Source: Devosia sp. (lineage in GTDB: Bacteria > Pseudomonadota > Alphaproteobacteria > Rhizobiales > Devosiaceae). From it: a DNA stretch of 15,270 bases. Location of the stretch: assembly GCA_028290245.1 (NCBI GenBank), contig JAQGKG010000126.1, positions 1-15,270 on the forward strand, in the 5' to 3' direction. Of this stretch, positions 6,765 to 13,799 are shown in pieces. A program made the position numbers and the translations under genes. Under the pieces are notes generated by a model. That model worked only from the letters and a program-made list of their open reading frames with translations. It was not told where the DNA came from and made no database searches. Position 1 is the stretch's first letter; each line of letters begins with the position of its first letter.

Positions 6765-7499
6765 TCAACGCCACCAGGTGGGCGCGTAACGCATGCGCGG
6801 GGTAGCCGGCATATGGCGCATCAAGCGGCGATAAACCAGCCCGAACAGGAAGAACACCACCAGCGAAACCGCGAGGAAATATAGCGCCGCGACGGAGAAA
6901 TGCAGGAACGCATTGTAGTCGCGCTCGAACAATTCCTTGGCGGTGATCATCAGGTCCTTTTGCTGGCCGATCACCGGCAGTGCCAGGTAAACGATTGCCG
7001 TGGCGTGGAACAGGAACACCACTTCATTGGTATAGGCGGGCCAGGCGAGGCGGATCAGGTTGGGCCAGACGACTTGGCGGAACTGCTGGCTGCGGCTCAT
7101 GCCATAGGCGCGGGCAGCCTCGACTTCGCCGCGCGGTACGGCGCGCAGGGCGCCATAGAAAATCTCGGCGGTGTAGGCGGCGGTATTCAGAACCAGCACC
7201 AGCGGACCGATGAACAGCGGGTGCAGTATCCACCATGAGACGCCCATTGGCTTCCAAACAGCGACGTTGAACGACAGGGCCAGCGAGTAGATCATAAAGA
7301 ACTGGATAAAGAGCGGCGAGCCGCGGAAGGCGTAGATATAGCCGCGGCTGAGGCGGTTAATCAGCGGATTGTCGGACGCCTTGCCGAGCGCCAGGAACAC
7401 CGCGAGGACGAAGCCGAGCGGGATCGAAGCCAGGGCGAAATAGATGTTGAACACCACGGCGGGGGCGAACAGGCCGAGTTCGGCGATGAAGCGGTCCAT
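6765..7499 (-). CDS. Amino-acid ABC transporter permease (HisM/GlnP type)
   Basis: This 244-residue inner-membrane permease belongs to the polar amino acid family. Hydrophobic helices lie near residues 12-38, 60-80, 92-115, 160-180 and 195-222. FRGSPLFIQFF (58-68) and the EAA coupling loop with EIFYGALRAVPRGEVEAARAYGM (112-134) are standard for HisM/GlnP proteins; the loop docks on the ATPase. The start ATG overlaps the stop of the upstream permease gene by one base (TGATG), so the two subunits are probably made in equal amounts and form a heterodimer. The substrate cannot be assigned from the permease. Confidence 0.93.
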   Translation of the reverse strand: MDRFIAELGLFAPAVVFNIYFALASIPLGFVLAVFLALGKASDNPLINRLSRGYIYAFRGSPLFIQFFMIYSLALSFNVAVWKPMGVSWWILHPLFIGPLVLVLNTAAYTAEIFYGALRAVPRGEVEAARAYGMSRSQQFRQVVWPNLIRLAWPAYTNEVVFLFHATAIVYLALPVIGQQKDLMITAKELFERDYNAFLHFSVAALYFLAVSLVVFFLFGLVYRRLMRHMPATPRMRYAPTWWR

Positions 7500-8308
7500 C
7501 AGGGGGCCTCGCTCAGGATGCCGCGGCCGGCGCGTCGCATGATGGCGTCAAAGCCCTTTTCGGAAATCCAGGTGACGAGGATGTAAAACACGAACAGCAC
7601 GAGGTAATAGCGCCAGCGCCAGTCGCCGTGCACGAGGCCAACGGCGGGCAGGAAGTTAGGCGCGCCGAGCCGGTCGGCCCAGAGCACGATATCGGCGATC
7701 TGCAGCAGCGACAGCAGTGATGTCGCCTTGATAATCAGCATCCAGACGTTAGACAGGCCGGGCAGGGCATAGACCCACATCTGGCGGATATGGACACGCC
7801 AGAGCACCTGATTGGCGCTCATGCCATAGGCGCGGGCGGCTTCGAGTTGCCCTTGTGGCACCGAGCGCAGGGCGCCATGGATCACATTGGTGGCGAAGGC
7901 GCCGTACACCAGACCCAGCGAGACGGATGCGAGCACGAGGTATTCGGGCGTACCGAGGAACCAGTTGGCGTCCTTGCAGGGCGGCCAGGCGGCGGACTGG
8001 GCGGCGATCATCTCGGGCGAACAAACTTGTGAGGCAATAATCCACTCGACGCCTTGCTCGAAAGCGAGGGGGAAGAACAGGAAGAACAGCACGTCGGGCA
8101 CGCCGCGCACGATCGACGAATAGATCGTGCCGATGATGCGCAGCGGCAGGAAGCGGGAATTCTTGAGAGTGGCGCCGATTAGCCCGAAGACGACGGCGAG
8201 CGTGCCACCGAAGGCGGCGGCGAAAACGGTGAACTGGAAGCTCGCATACCAGGTCAGGTGCTTACCGTTGGTCAGATAGCTCAGCCAGAAGGCGAAGTCG
8301 TCGCTCAT
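7499..8308 (-). CDS. Amino-acid ABC transporter permease (HisQ type) with enlarged periplasmic loop
   Basis: This 269-residue inner-membrane permease pairs with the following one. VRGVPDVLFFLFF (68-80) and an EAA loop ending in GQLEAARAYGM (153-163) identify it. Between helices, residues 83-118 form an extra polar loop that is absent from short HisQ proteins. It contains Cys97 and Cys111, which could form a disulfide in the periplasm (inference). C-terminal helices lie near 180-200 and 230-248. It follows the binding-protein gene after 75 bases, a gap that contains a GC-rich stem-loop. Confidence 0.93.
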   Translation of the reverse strand: MSDDFAFWLSYLTNGKHLTWYASFQFTVFAAAFGGTLAVVFGLIGATLKNSRFLPLRIIGTIYSSIVRGVPDVLFFLFFPLAFEQGVEWIIASQVCSPEMIAAQSAAWPPCKDANWFLGTPEYLVLASVSLGLVYGAFATNVIHGALRSVPQGQLEAARAYGMSANQVLWRVHIRQMWVYALPGLSNVWMLIIKATSLLSLLQIADIVLWADRLGAPNFLPAVGLVHGDWRWRYYLVLFVFYILVTWISEKGFDAIMRRAGRGILSEAP

Positions 8309-8351
8309 GAACTGGCTTTCGGAAGCATTGGCATCGGTGGGCTTTCAAAGC

Positions 8352-8377
8352 GCCGGGGCGGGCGGGCCCACCCCGGC
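8352..8377 (-). terminator. GC-rich stem-loop between the binding-protein and permease genes
   Basis: GCCGGGG (8352-8358) and CCCCGGC (8371-8377) form a perfect 7-bp stem with a 12-base loop, just after the binding-protein stop. On the minus strand it is followed by GCTTTG rather than a clean T-run, so full termination is unlikely. Such hairpins commonly hold or partly end transcripts so that binding protein is made in excess of membrane subunits. That role is inference. Confidence 0.45.
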
Positions 8378-8383
8378 AATCAG

Positions 8384-9136
8384 CTATTCAGCGTAATACG
8401 GGCCGCGGCCTTCGAACCACTGCGCGATCAGCTTGTCGACAGTGCCGTCGGCCTTGAGGGCGGTCAGGGCGTCGTCGAACTTGGTCTTGAGTTCGGTTTC
8501 GTCCTTGCGCAGGCCAGGGCCGACGCCGTTGCCGATCATGACGTCTTCGCCGACGAATTCCAGGGCGCCGCCCGAAGCCGCGACCACTGGTTCGAGGTAG
8601 GCGCCATCGGCCAGAATGGTGTCGAGGTTGCCAGCGGCAAGATCCGCCATGGCCTGGTCGGCGGTGCCGAATGAGACAACGGTATTTTTGGCAGCCAGGT
8701 TTTCTTCGGCATAGGAGGCCTGGATGGTGCCGCCCTGAACGCCGACGCGCTTGCCTTCAAGGGCTGTCGGATCGATGCCGGCGCCTGCGGTCGCTACGAA
8801 CAGCGAGGGATCGGGGGGGAAGTAGTTCTGGGTGAAATCTATGGTTTCGCGGCGTTCGTCGGTGATCGACATGCCAGCCATGATGACGTCGTAGTTGCCG
8901 GCGAGCAGGTTGGGGATGATCGAATCCCAGTCGTTGATGACGAACTCGCAGGTGATCGCGGCCTTGGCGCAGATGGCATTGCCAAGGTCGATCTCGTAGC
9001 CAGCCGGCTCGCCGGCATCATTGAGGAAGTTCCACGGTGCATAGGCACCCTCGGTTGCGATGCGCACGGTTTCCTGCGCCTGAACAGCACTGCCAAGGGC
9101 CAGGATGGCCGCGGCGGTCAGTATTAGCTTCTTCAT
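8384..9136 (-). CDS. Periplasmic amino-acid-type substrate-binding protein
   Basis: This 250-residue protein belongs to the HisJ/GlnH family (SBP_bac_3). It has a clear signal peptide: MKK, a hydrophobic run, and AQA before a cleavage near residue 20-21. The first lobe shows YAPWNF (32-37) and GYEIDL (46-51). Cys56 and Cys63 match the disulfide spacing of HisJ/LAO. SITDERRE (90-97) supplies the Arg that normally binds the alpha-carboxylate, and the Asp in ADGAY (176-180) the residue for the alpha-amino group. Both are kept, so the ligand is probably amino-acid-like. The mature protein is of ordinary size. The gene follows the ATPase gene by 58 bases. Confidence 0.94.
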   Translation of the reverse strand: MKKLILTAAAILALGSAVQAQETVRIATEGAYAPWNFLNDAGEPAGYEIDLGNAICAKAAITCEFVINDWDSIIPNLLAGNYDVIMAGMSITDERRETIDFTQNYFPPDPSLFVATAGAGIDPTALEGKRVGVQGGTIQASYAEENLAAKNTVVSFGTADQAMADLAAGNLDTILADGAYLEPVVAASGGALEFVGEDVMIGNGVGPGLRKDETELKTKFDDALTALKADGTVDKLIAQWFEGRGPYYAE

Positions 9137-9194
9137 CGATTTTCCAATCCTGTTTTCTTATCGTTTCGCCCGGTTTCCGGGTCGATCATCAACG

Positions 9195-9989
9195 CTACTG
9201 ATGATGGGCGGCGTTGAGGAATTGCTTGAGACGGGTCGATTTGGTGGCGCCGAAGACTTCGTCCGGGGTGCCCTCTTCCTCGATCAGCCCCTGATGCAGG
9301 AAGATCACCCGGTCGCTGACCGAGCGAGCGAATTCCATGTCGTGGGTGACGAGGATCATGGTTCGGCCTTCGTCGGCCAGCACCTTGATGACGCGCAGGA
9401 CTTCGACTTCGAGCTCGGGATCGAGTGCTGATGTCGGTTCGTCGAACAGCATGACGCGGGGATTTATGCAAAGTGCGCGGGCTATGGCGGCGCGCTGCTG
9501 CTGTCCGCCGGAAAGCTGGGCGGGGTAGCTGTCGGACTTTTCGCGGATGCCGACCTTGGCCAACATGGCGAGCGCCTCTTCATGCACTTCGCCGCGCGGG
9601 CGGCGTTGCACGATCAGCGGTGCTTCCATGACGTTTTCGAGGATGGTGAGGTGAGCCCACAGATTGAAGCTTTGGAACACCATGCCGAGTTCGGAACGGA
9701 TGCGGCGTATCTGGTTTTCATCGGCGATCTGGCGACGCGGCTTGCTGCCGCGCAGGCTGATTTCTTCGCCGTCGATGGTCACGGTGCCGCTATCGGGCAC
9801 TTCGAGCATGTTGATGCAGCGCAGAAGCGTCGATTTGCCCGAGCCCGACGAGCCGATCAGCGAGACGACTTCGCCTTCGCGCGCCGAAAAACTGATCCCC
9901 TTGAGGACGTCGAGGTTGCCGAATGACTTGTGCAAGTCGCGGATTGCTACGACAGGCCATTTTTCCGCAGCGGCGGCAGCTTGCGCCAT
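9195..9989 (-). CDS. Amino-acid ABC transporter ATP-binding protein (HisP/GlnQ type)
   Basis: This cytoplasmic ATPase is the first gene of the transporter operon. In the 266-residue reading from GTG 9995, Walker A is GSSGSGKST (48-56), the Q-loop Gln is 108, the signature is LSGGQQQR (161-168), Walker B is VMLFDEP (181-187), and the switch His is 218 in VTHDM. The SGGQQQR form is standard for polar amino acid importers. I prefer ATG 9989 (264 aa), because AAAGG lies 5-6 bases before it and a GTG start at 9995 would overlap that ribosome site. About 180 bases separate this start from the divergent YdcF-like gene. I see no clear promoter there. Confidence 0.94.
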   Translation of the reverse strand: MAQAAAAAEKWPVVAIRDLHKSFGNLDVLKGISFSAREGEVVSLIGSSGSGKSTLLRCINMLEVPDSGTVTIDGEEISLRGSKPRRQIADENQIRRIRSELGMVFQSFNLWAHLTILENVMEAPLIVQRRPRGEVHEEALAMLAKVGIREKSDSYPAQLSGGQQQRAAIARALCINPRVMLFDEPTSALDPELEVEVLRVIKVLADEGRTMILVTHDMEFARSVSDRVIFLHQGLIEEEGTPDEVFGATKSTRLKQFLNAAHHQ

Positions 9990-10160
9990 ATTCACCTTTG
10001 ACCCGCAACAGCGGACATCATCTCGTGGCTGCCCTTTTATGAGGCTGGCGGCCTTGACCGCTTCCTAGAAAAGCAAAAGCTGGCGAGATAGCAAGCGGAA
10101 ATCACTGTTTTGGGCTATGTCGCACAGGATGTGACGGGCGATATCGCGATGCGGTCACGT

Positions 10161-10167
10161 GGAGGGG
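10161..10167 (+). promoter_or_regulatory. Ribosome binding site that decides the YdcF-like start (TTG 10171)
   Basis: GGAGGGG ends 3 bases before an in-frame TTG at 10171. An upstream GTG at 10159 overlaps this site, so it is unlikely to be the start. Starting at TTG gives M-FYFLAKIFW, a usual N-terminus for alphaproteobacterial YdcF/DUF218 proteins. Confidence 0.6.
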
Positions 10168-10170
10168 CGA

Positions 10171-10968
10171 TTGTTCTATTTTCTGGCCAAGATTTTCTGG
10201 GTGATCGCCCAACCGCTGAGCATAGTCGCGCTACTGGTGTTGGCGGGGATGATTTTGCTGGTGTTCGGGCGCAAACGCCTGGGTCTCGCGGCCAATGGTG
10301 CGGCGCTGTTCGTGCTGGTGCTTTGTGGGTTCACGACATTCGGCGCGCTGATCATCGGTCCTTTGGAGAACCGCTTTGTGCGCCCGGCGACTATGCCCGA
10401 CAGCGTGGACGCGATTATCGTGCTGGGCGGGGCTACGCTAGCGCGTGTCAGTACGGCGCGGGGCGTTGCCGAGCTTAACGAGGCTGGTGATCGGCTGACT
10501 GATGCCGTGGTTCTGGCGCGACGTTATCCGGAAGCGCGGATTGTGTTTTCGGGTGGTGCTGGCATGCTCGACCGTGGCGAGGCGGAGGCTGCCACGGCGG
10601 AGCGGTTTTTCCTGGCAATGGGCATCACGCCGGATCGCCTGGTGCTTGAAGACCAGTCTCGTAACACCGACGAGAATGCCGACCTGACGGCGACTTTGCT
10701 AGGCGATACGGGTGGCACTGCGATCCTTGTCACTTCAGCCTTTCACATGCCGCGCTCGGTGGGCCTGTTTCGCCGCGTCGGTCTCGACGTTGTGCCTTGG
10801 CCAACCGACTATCGGACTTCGGGGCAGGAAGGGTTAGCCTTGGACTTCGCGAACCCGATCAACAGTTTCGATATCAGCAGCATTGCGCTGAAAGAGTGGA
10901 TCGGACTTGCAGTCTACCACTGGACCGGACGGATCGATTCCATGCTGCCGGCTCAAACTTCGAACTGA
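10171..10968 (+). CDS. YdcF/SanA-like DUF218 envelope protein
   Basis: This 265-residue protein has two N-terminal membrane helices (about 10-32 and 45-65) and a DUF218 domain from about residue 78. The domain shows VDAIIVLGGAT (79-89), I-VFSGGAG (124-131), SRNTDENA (163-170) and TSAFHMPRS (188-196), which are the family's core motifs. YdcF binds S-adenosylmethionine, while SanA and ElyC act in envelope integrity and lipid-carrier or peptidoglycan steps; which role applies here is unknown. The last 16 bases overlap, in antisense, the 3' end of the histidine kinase gene. Nothing nearby indicates a shared pathway. Confidence 0.88.
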   Translation: MFYFLAKIFWVIAQPLSIVALLVLAGMILLVFGRKRLGLAANGAALFVLVLCGFTTFGALIIGPLENRFVRPATMPDSVDAIIVLGGATLARVSTARGVAELNEAGDRLTDAVVLARRYPEARIVFSGGAGMLDRGEAEAATAERFFLAMGITPDRLVLEDQSRNTDENADLTATLLGDTGGTAILVTSAFHMPRSVGLFRRVGLDVVPWPTDYRTSGQEGLALDFANPINSFDISSIALKEWIGLAVYHWTGRIDSMLPAQTSN

Positions 10969-11930
10969 TCGGCTGGAACGACAAGACGATAGCGCACGCT
11001 ATCGGGTTCGATGAAAAACTGCGCACTGCCGCCAACCGACAGCGGCACAATGCGTTCGAGCACCAGCGTGCCGAAGTGTGGCTGCCGCTGCGCATCGCCG
11101 GTTTCGATACCGGCCTCCTGCCACTCGATCACGAGATCGGCTTCCTGCCCCGGGTGATCGACCATCGAGGCGTCGACCCAGACATGGCCCGGTGTATCGT
11201 CCGCCAGCGCGCCATGTAGCACAGCATTGGCACCCAGCTCATGGATTGCCAGACCAATATGCAGCGAGGCATTCGGGCCTAAAAGCGGATTTTCGCCGGT
11301 GATGCGAACGTGAGCTAGCCGGTTAGAGCCGACACGGGTGAGTTGCGCCGTTATCAGCGTGTGAAGGTAAGTGCCGCGCCAGTTGCTTTCGGTGACGAGA
11401 TCCTGCGTGCTGGACAGGGCGTGCAGTCGACCGCGAAACTTGTCGAGGAAGTTTTGGATTGTGGTGCTGTGCTGAGCCGTCTGCATCGCCACCGACTGGA
11501 CAATGGCGAGAAGGTTTTTTGAGCGGTGGCTCACTTCGCGAAGCAAGGCCGACATTGCCTGTTCGCGGGCCCGACTTTCGGTAACGTCGGTTATGATGCC
11601 GAGGACGCCATCGTCCCCGTCGGGCTGCAAACGCACCTCGAATACGCGCCGTCGCAGTCCCTCGCCAATGTCGAAGTGGAAATTTTGCTCGTTGCCGCTG
11701 CTGCGTGCCTGCTGGCTGTTCGCGCCGTAGGTGTTGGCAATATCGGGCGGAAACGCCCCGTGCTCACGCAAGCCAAGGATATTTTGCGGCCAGCTCTGCG
11801 GGAGGTTTTCAGCGAGGTCGAAGAGTTGATTACTATTCTGGTGCAGGATGCAGATGCCATGCCCACGCAAACCAGCCGACAAGGCGCGCAACCGCATGTT
11901 CGACTGTTGATCGGACGTTGGGGGCGGCAT
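10953..11930 (-). CDS. HWE-family sensor histidine kinase (PAS domain), general stress response
   Basis: This 325-residue soluble kinase has an N-terminal PAS-like domain (about 16-118, ending in the typical GIITDVTESR). The dimerisation/phosphoacceptor helix contains SHRSKNLLAIVQSVA with His135. The HWE-type ATPase domain shows HELGANAVLHGAL (230-242, N box), the WQE triad (270-272) and HFGT (285-288). There is no membrane segment, so it senses a cytoplasmic signal. PAS-HWE kinases of this kind phosphorylate PhyR in other Alphaproteobacteria, and the gene lies next to phyR. An EcfG-type promoter upstream (11979-12003) places it in the stress regulon. The ATG has no strong ribosome site; ATG 11897 is an alternative. 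Confidence 0.9.
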   Translation of the reverse strand: MPPPTSDQQSNMRLRALSAGLRGHGICILHQNSNQLFDLAENLPQSWPQNILGLREHGAFPPDIANTYGANSQQARSSGNEQNFHFDIGEGLRRRVFEVRLQPDGDDGVLGIITDVTESRAREQAMSALLREVSHRSKNLLAIVQSVAMQTAQHSTTIQNFLDKFRGRLHALSSTQDLVTESNWRGTYLHTLITAQLTRVGSNRLAHVRITGENPLLGPNASLHIGLAIHELGANAVLHGALADDTPGHVWVDASMVDHPGQEADLVIEWQEAGIETGDAQRQPHFGTLVLERIVPLSVGGSAQFFIEPDSVRYRLVVPADQFEV

Positions 11931-11978
11931 GACGAGAACTCACAAATGTCGCCAAACTGGGCATAACGGTGCGTACCC

Positions 11979-12003
11979 AACGGGCCGTGGGGGTGCAAGT
12001 TCC
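11979..12003 (-). promoter_or_regulatory. EcfG-type promoter of the HWE kinase gene
   Basis: On the minus strand GGAAC (12003-11999), a 16-base spacer and CGTT (11982-11979) match the EcfG consensus GGAAC-N16/17-CGTT exactly. The predicted transcript start is about 40 bases before the kinase ATG. The -35 box begins only a few bases beyond the T-run of the phyR terminator. Confidence 0.8.
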
Positions 12004-12011
12004 TGCAGGGC

Positions 12012-12038
12012 AAGAAAAAGGCCGGGAACCCCCGGCCT
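12012..12038 (-). terminator. Rho-independent terminator of phyR
   Basis: Read on the minus strand, AGGCCGGG, a GGTT loop and CCCGGCCT form a perfect 8-bp stem followed by a TTTTTCTT run. It begins about 29 bases after the phyR stop and separates phyR from the promoter of the kinase gene. Confidence 0.88.
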
Positions 12039-12066
12039 CGCTGGCATGTTGAATGCGTTAGCTTGA

Positions 12067-12861
12067 TCAAGCCGCGGCGCGCGAACCTTCGTCGAAGAAC
12101 AATGCCTGGCTAATCAGGGCCTTGACCATGTCAGGGTTGAACGGCTTGGTTACGAGGAAGGTTGGCTCAGGACGTTCGCCGGTCAGCAGGCGTTCCGGGA
12201 AGGCAGTGATGAAAATCACGGGCACCGAATGATGGTTGAGAATGTCGTTGACCGCGTCGATGCCCGAACTGCCGTCGGCAAGCTGAATGTCGGCGAGGAT
12301 CATGCGCGGATTGGTCTGGTTGAACAGATTGACCGCTTCCTTATGGGTGCGCGCAACGCTGACGACCTTATGGCCAAGGCTTTCGACAAGCTGCTCGATG
12401 TCCATGGCGATCAGCGGTTCATCTTCGATGATCATGATTTCGGTTGCCACCTGGCGGGAGATTTCAACCGATGCTTCATCGAGCAGCGAGGCAAATTCGC
12501 TATCGGATACCGAGAGGATTTCGGCGGCCTGCAGATGCGTAAAGCCTTCGACGGCGACAAGCAAAAAGGCCTGACGCGGACGCGGCGCAAGATTTGCGAG
12601 ATTGCTGGCAGCGCGCTTTTCCCAGGCGAAGGATGACGTCGGCTCGGGAACTTTAACGGCCGAGGACGAGAAAAGAGCGGAGAACAGCTTGTACAACGCA
12701 ATGCGATCGTTGGACGCTTCGGGAAACAGAGAAATGTCCGCTATGAGGGCTTCCAAGGTGGCGGCCACATAAGCGTCGCCAGATGTCTGCGACCCAGTGA
12801 CGGCGCGCGAAAACCGCCGTAGATACGGCAGGTGCGGAGCAATCCGCGTGGACAAAGTCAT
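12067..12861 (-). CDS. phyR: PhyR, response regulator and anti-anti-sigma factor of the general stress response
   Basis: This 264-residue protein has the two PhyR parts. The N-terminal sigma-like half (1-135) includes a region-4-like LAPRPRQAFLLVAVEGF stretch. The C-terminal receiver (141-258) has the acidic pocket E146/D147, phosphoacceptor Asp191 in LADIQL, Thr219 and Lys239 in TKPF. When phosphorylated, PhyR's sigma-like half captures NepR and frees EcfG (established in Methylobacterium and Caulobacter). The frame is open far upstream. I start at ATG 12861, which gives the family length and has GGGAG 9 bases before it; the longer reading would run through the promoter. The gene is divergent from nepR-ecfG, has its own EcfG-type promoter and ends at a clear terminator. 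Confidence 0.97.
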   Translation of the reverse strand: MTLSTRIAPHLPYLRRFSRAVTGSQTSGDAYVAATLEALIADISLFPEASNDRIALYKLFSALFSSSAVKVPEPTSSFAWEKRAASNLANLAPRPRQAFLLVAVEGFTHLQAAEILSVSDSEFASLLDEASVEISRQVATEIMIIEDEPLIAMDIEQLVESLGHKVVSVARTHKEAVNLFNQTNPRMILADIQLADGSSGIDAVNDILNHHSVPVIFITAFPERLLTGERPEPTFLVTKPFNPDMVKALISQALFFDEGSRAAA

Positions 12862-12912
12862 TAGTCTGAACTCCCAGTGACGCTCAAGGCTCGTGATAGC
12901 ACGAACCCCCGA

Positions 12913-12938
12913 AACGGTCGCTGGGGAAAGAAAGTTCC
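12913..12938 (-). promoter_or_regulatory. EcfG-type promoter of phyR
   Basis: On the minus strand GGAAC (12938-12934), a 17-base spacer and CGTT (12916-12913) match the EcfG consensus. The start of transcription would fall about 45 bases before the phyR ATG. This fits the positive feedback known for this locus in other Alphaproteobacteria. Confidence 0.82.
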
Positions 12939-12947
12939 TAACGGTCA

Positions 12948-12972
12948 GGAACTTTTTTTGACAGTGCGCATT
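12948..12972 (+). promoter_or_regulatory. Candidate EcfG-type promoter of nepR-ecfG
   Basis: GGAAC (12948-12952), a 16-base spacer and CATT (12969-12972) differ from the consensus by one base in the -10 box. The -35 box is the mirror image of the phyR -35 box: AAAGTTCC and GGAACTTT lie 9 bases apart. Position before nepR is right (about 47 bases from its ATG). Confidence 0.55.
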
Positions 12973-13018
12973 ACTTCCGCAAATGTGGGCAATCTCAAAT
13001 TCGACGGCAAATAGCGTC

Positions 13019-13240
13019 ATGATGAAGGACAAACTGGTGACCCAGCAACGTATGCGTACGCAGGCGGGGCGGGCAGAAGATGGGCTTGGTCCGAATACGG
13101 ATATCGGTAATCGACTGCGCGCACTCTACGGAGCCGTGCAGGATGAAGGTGTGCCCGAGCAGTTGCTCGACCTGCTGGAAAAGCTGGACGGTGCCGAACA
13201 GGCGCAAAAAACGCGGAATGCTCCTCGTGACGGGGAGTAA
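13019..13240 (+). CDS. nepR: NepR-family anti-sigma factor
   Basis: This is a small acidic protein of 73 residues (72 if the second ATG is used). The conserved NepR core IGNRLRALYGAVQDEGVP (29-46) and following DLLEKLD are present. These two helices bind EcfG, or PhyR when it is phosphorylated. The variable, charged N- and C-terminal tails are normal for the family. The frame is open back to GTG 12983, but that would overlap the promoter. ATG 13019 sits about 40 bases after the expected transcript start, although its ribosome site is weak. The stop is 4 bases before the ecfG start, so the sigma factor and its inhibitor are made together. Confidence 0.92.
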   Translation: MMKDKLVTQQRMRTQAGRAEDGLGPNTDIGNRLRALYGAVQDEGVPEQLLDLLEKLDGAEQAQKTRNAPRDGE

Positions 13241-13244
13241 AGAC

Positions 13245-13799
13245 ATGAGTGGCGAGCCCACCACCTTCAAGCGCGAGATGCTGGCAACGCTGCCCAGCCT
13301 GCGCGCTTTTGCCGTGTCCCTGACTGGCAAGCACGACAAGGCCGATGACTTGGTGCAGGACACCGTTATGAAGGCATGGGCCAAGCAGACCAGCTTTGAG
13401 ATGGGTACCAATATCAAGGCTTGGCTTTTCACCATCCTGCGCAACGAATTTTACAGCCAGATGCGCAAGCGCGGCCGTGAAGTTCAAGACAGCGATGGCG
13501 CGTTCACCGAACGTCTGTCAGTGCATCCAGCACAGTATGGCTCGATGGACATGCAGGACTTCAAGAAGGCTCTGTCGCAATTGCCGGATGATCAGCGCGA
13601 AGCAGTCATCCTGATCGGCGCTTCGGGCTTTTCGTATGAAGAGGCTGCGGCGATCTGCGATTGCGCCGTTGGTACAATGAAGAGCCGTGTTAGCCGTGCA
13701 CGCACTCGTCTGCAGGACATTCTGAAGATCACCGGCGAAGCGGATTATGGCCCTGACGCCGTTTCGGCCCAAGTTACGACATCCAACCATAGCTTCTAG
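13245..13799 (+). CDS. ecfG: EcfG-type RNA polymerase sigma factor (general stress response)
   Basis: This 184-residue ECF sigma factor has region 2 at about 14-78 (DDLVQDTVMKAW at 34-45, WLFTILRNEFYS at 60-71) and region 4 at about 108-158 (LPDDQREAV, then SYEEAAAICDCAVGTMKSRV). The EcfG group recognises GGAAC-N16/17-CGTT promoters, several of which lie in this window. The start is ATG 13245, with GGGGAG about 7 bases upstream inside nepR. The C-terminal 25 residues are unstructured in appearance. The TAG stop overlaps the stop of the opposing receiver gene within a shared CTAG. Held inactive by NepR and released through PhyR. Confidence 0.96.
   Translation: MSGEPTTFKREMLATLPSLRAFAVSLTGKHDKADDLVQDTVMKAWAKQTSFEMGTNIKAWLFTILRNEFYSQMRKRGREVQDSDGAFTERLSVHPAQYGSMDMQDFKKALSQLPDDQREAVILIGASGFSYEEAAAICDCAVGTMKSRVSRARTRLQDILKITGEADYGPDAVSAQVTTSNHSF

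Noticed and set aside
9990..10170. Promoters in the divergent gap between the ABC ATPase and the YdcF-like gene
   Set aside because: I see no EcfG-type motif and no convincing -35/-10 pair on either strand. Only an AT-richer patch near 10065-10080 stands out.
12862..13032. A longer phyR starting at 13032
   Set aside because: The extra 57 residues have no PhyR similarity and would run through the promoters. ATG 12861 gives the usual family length.
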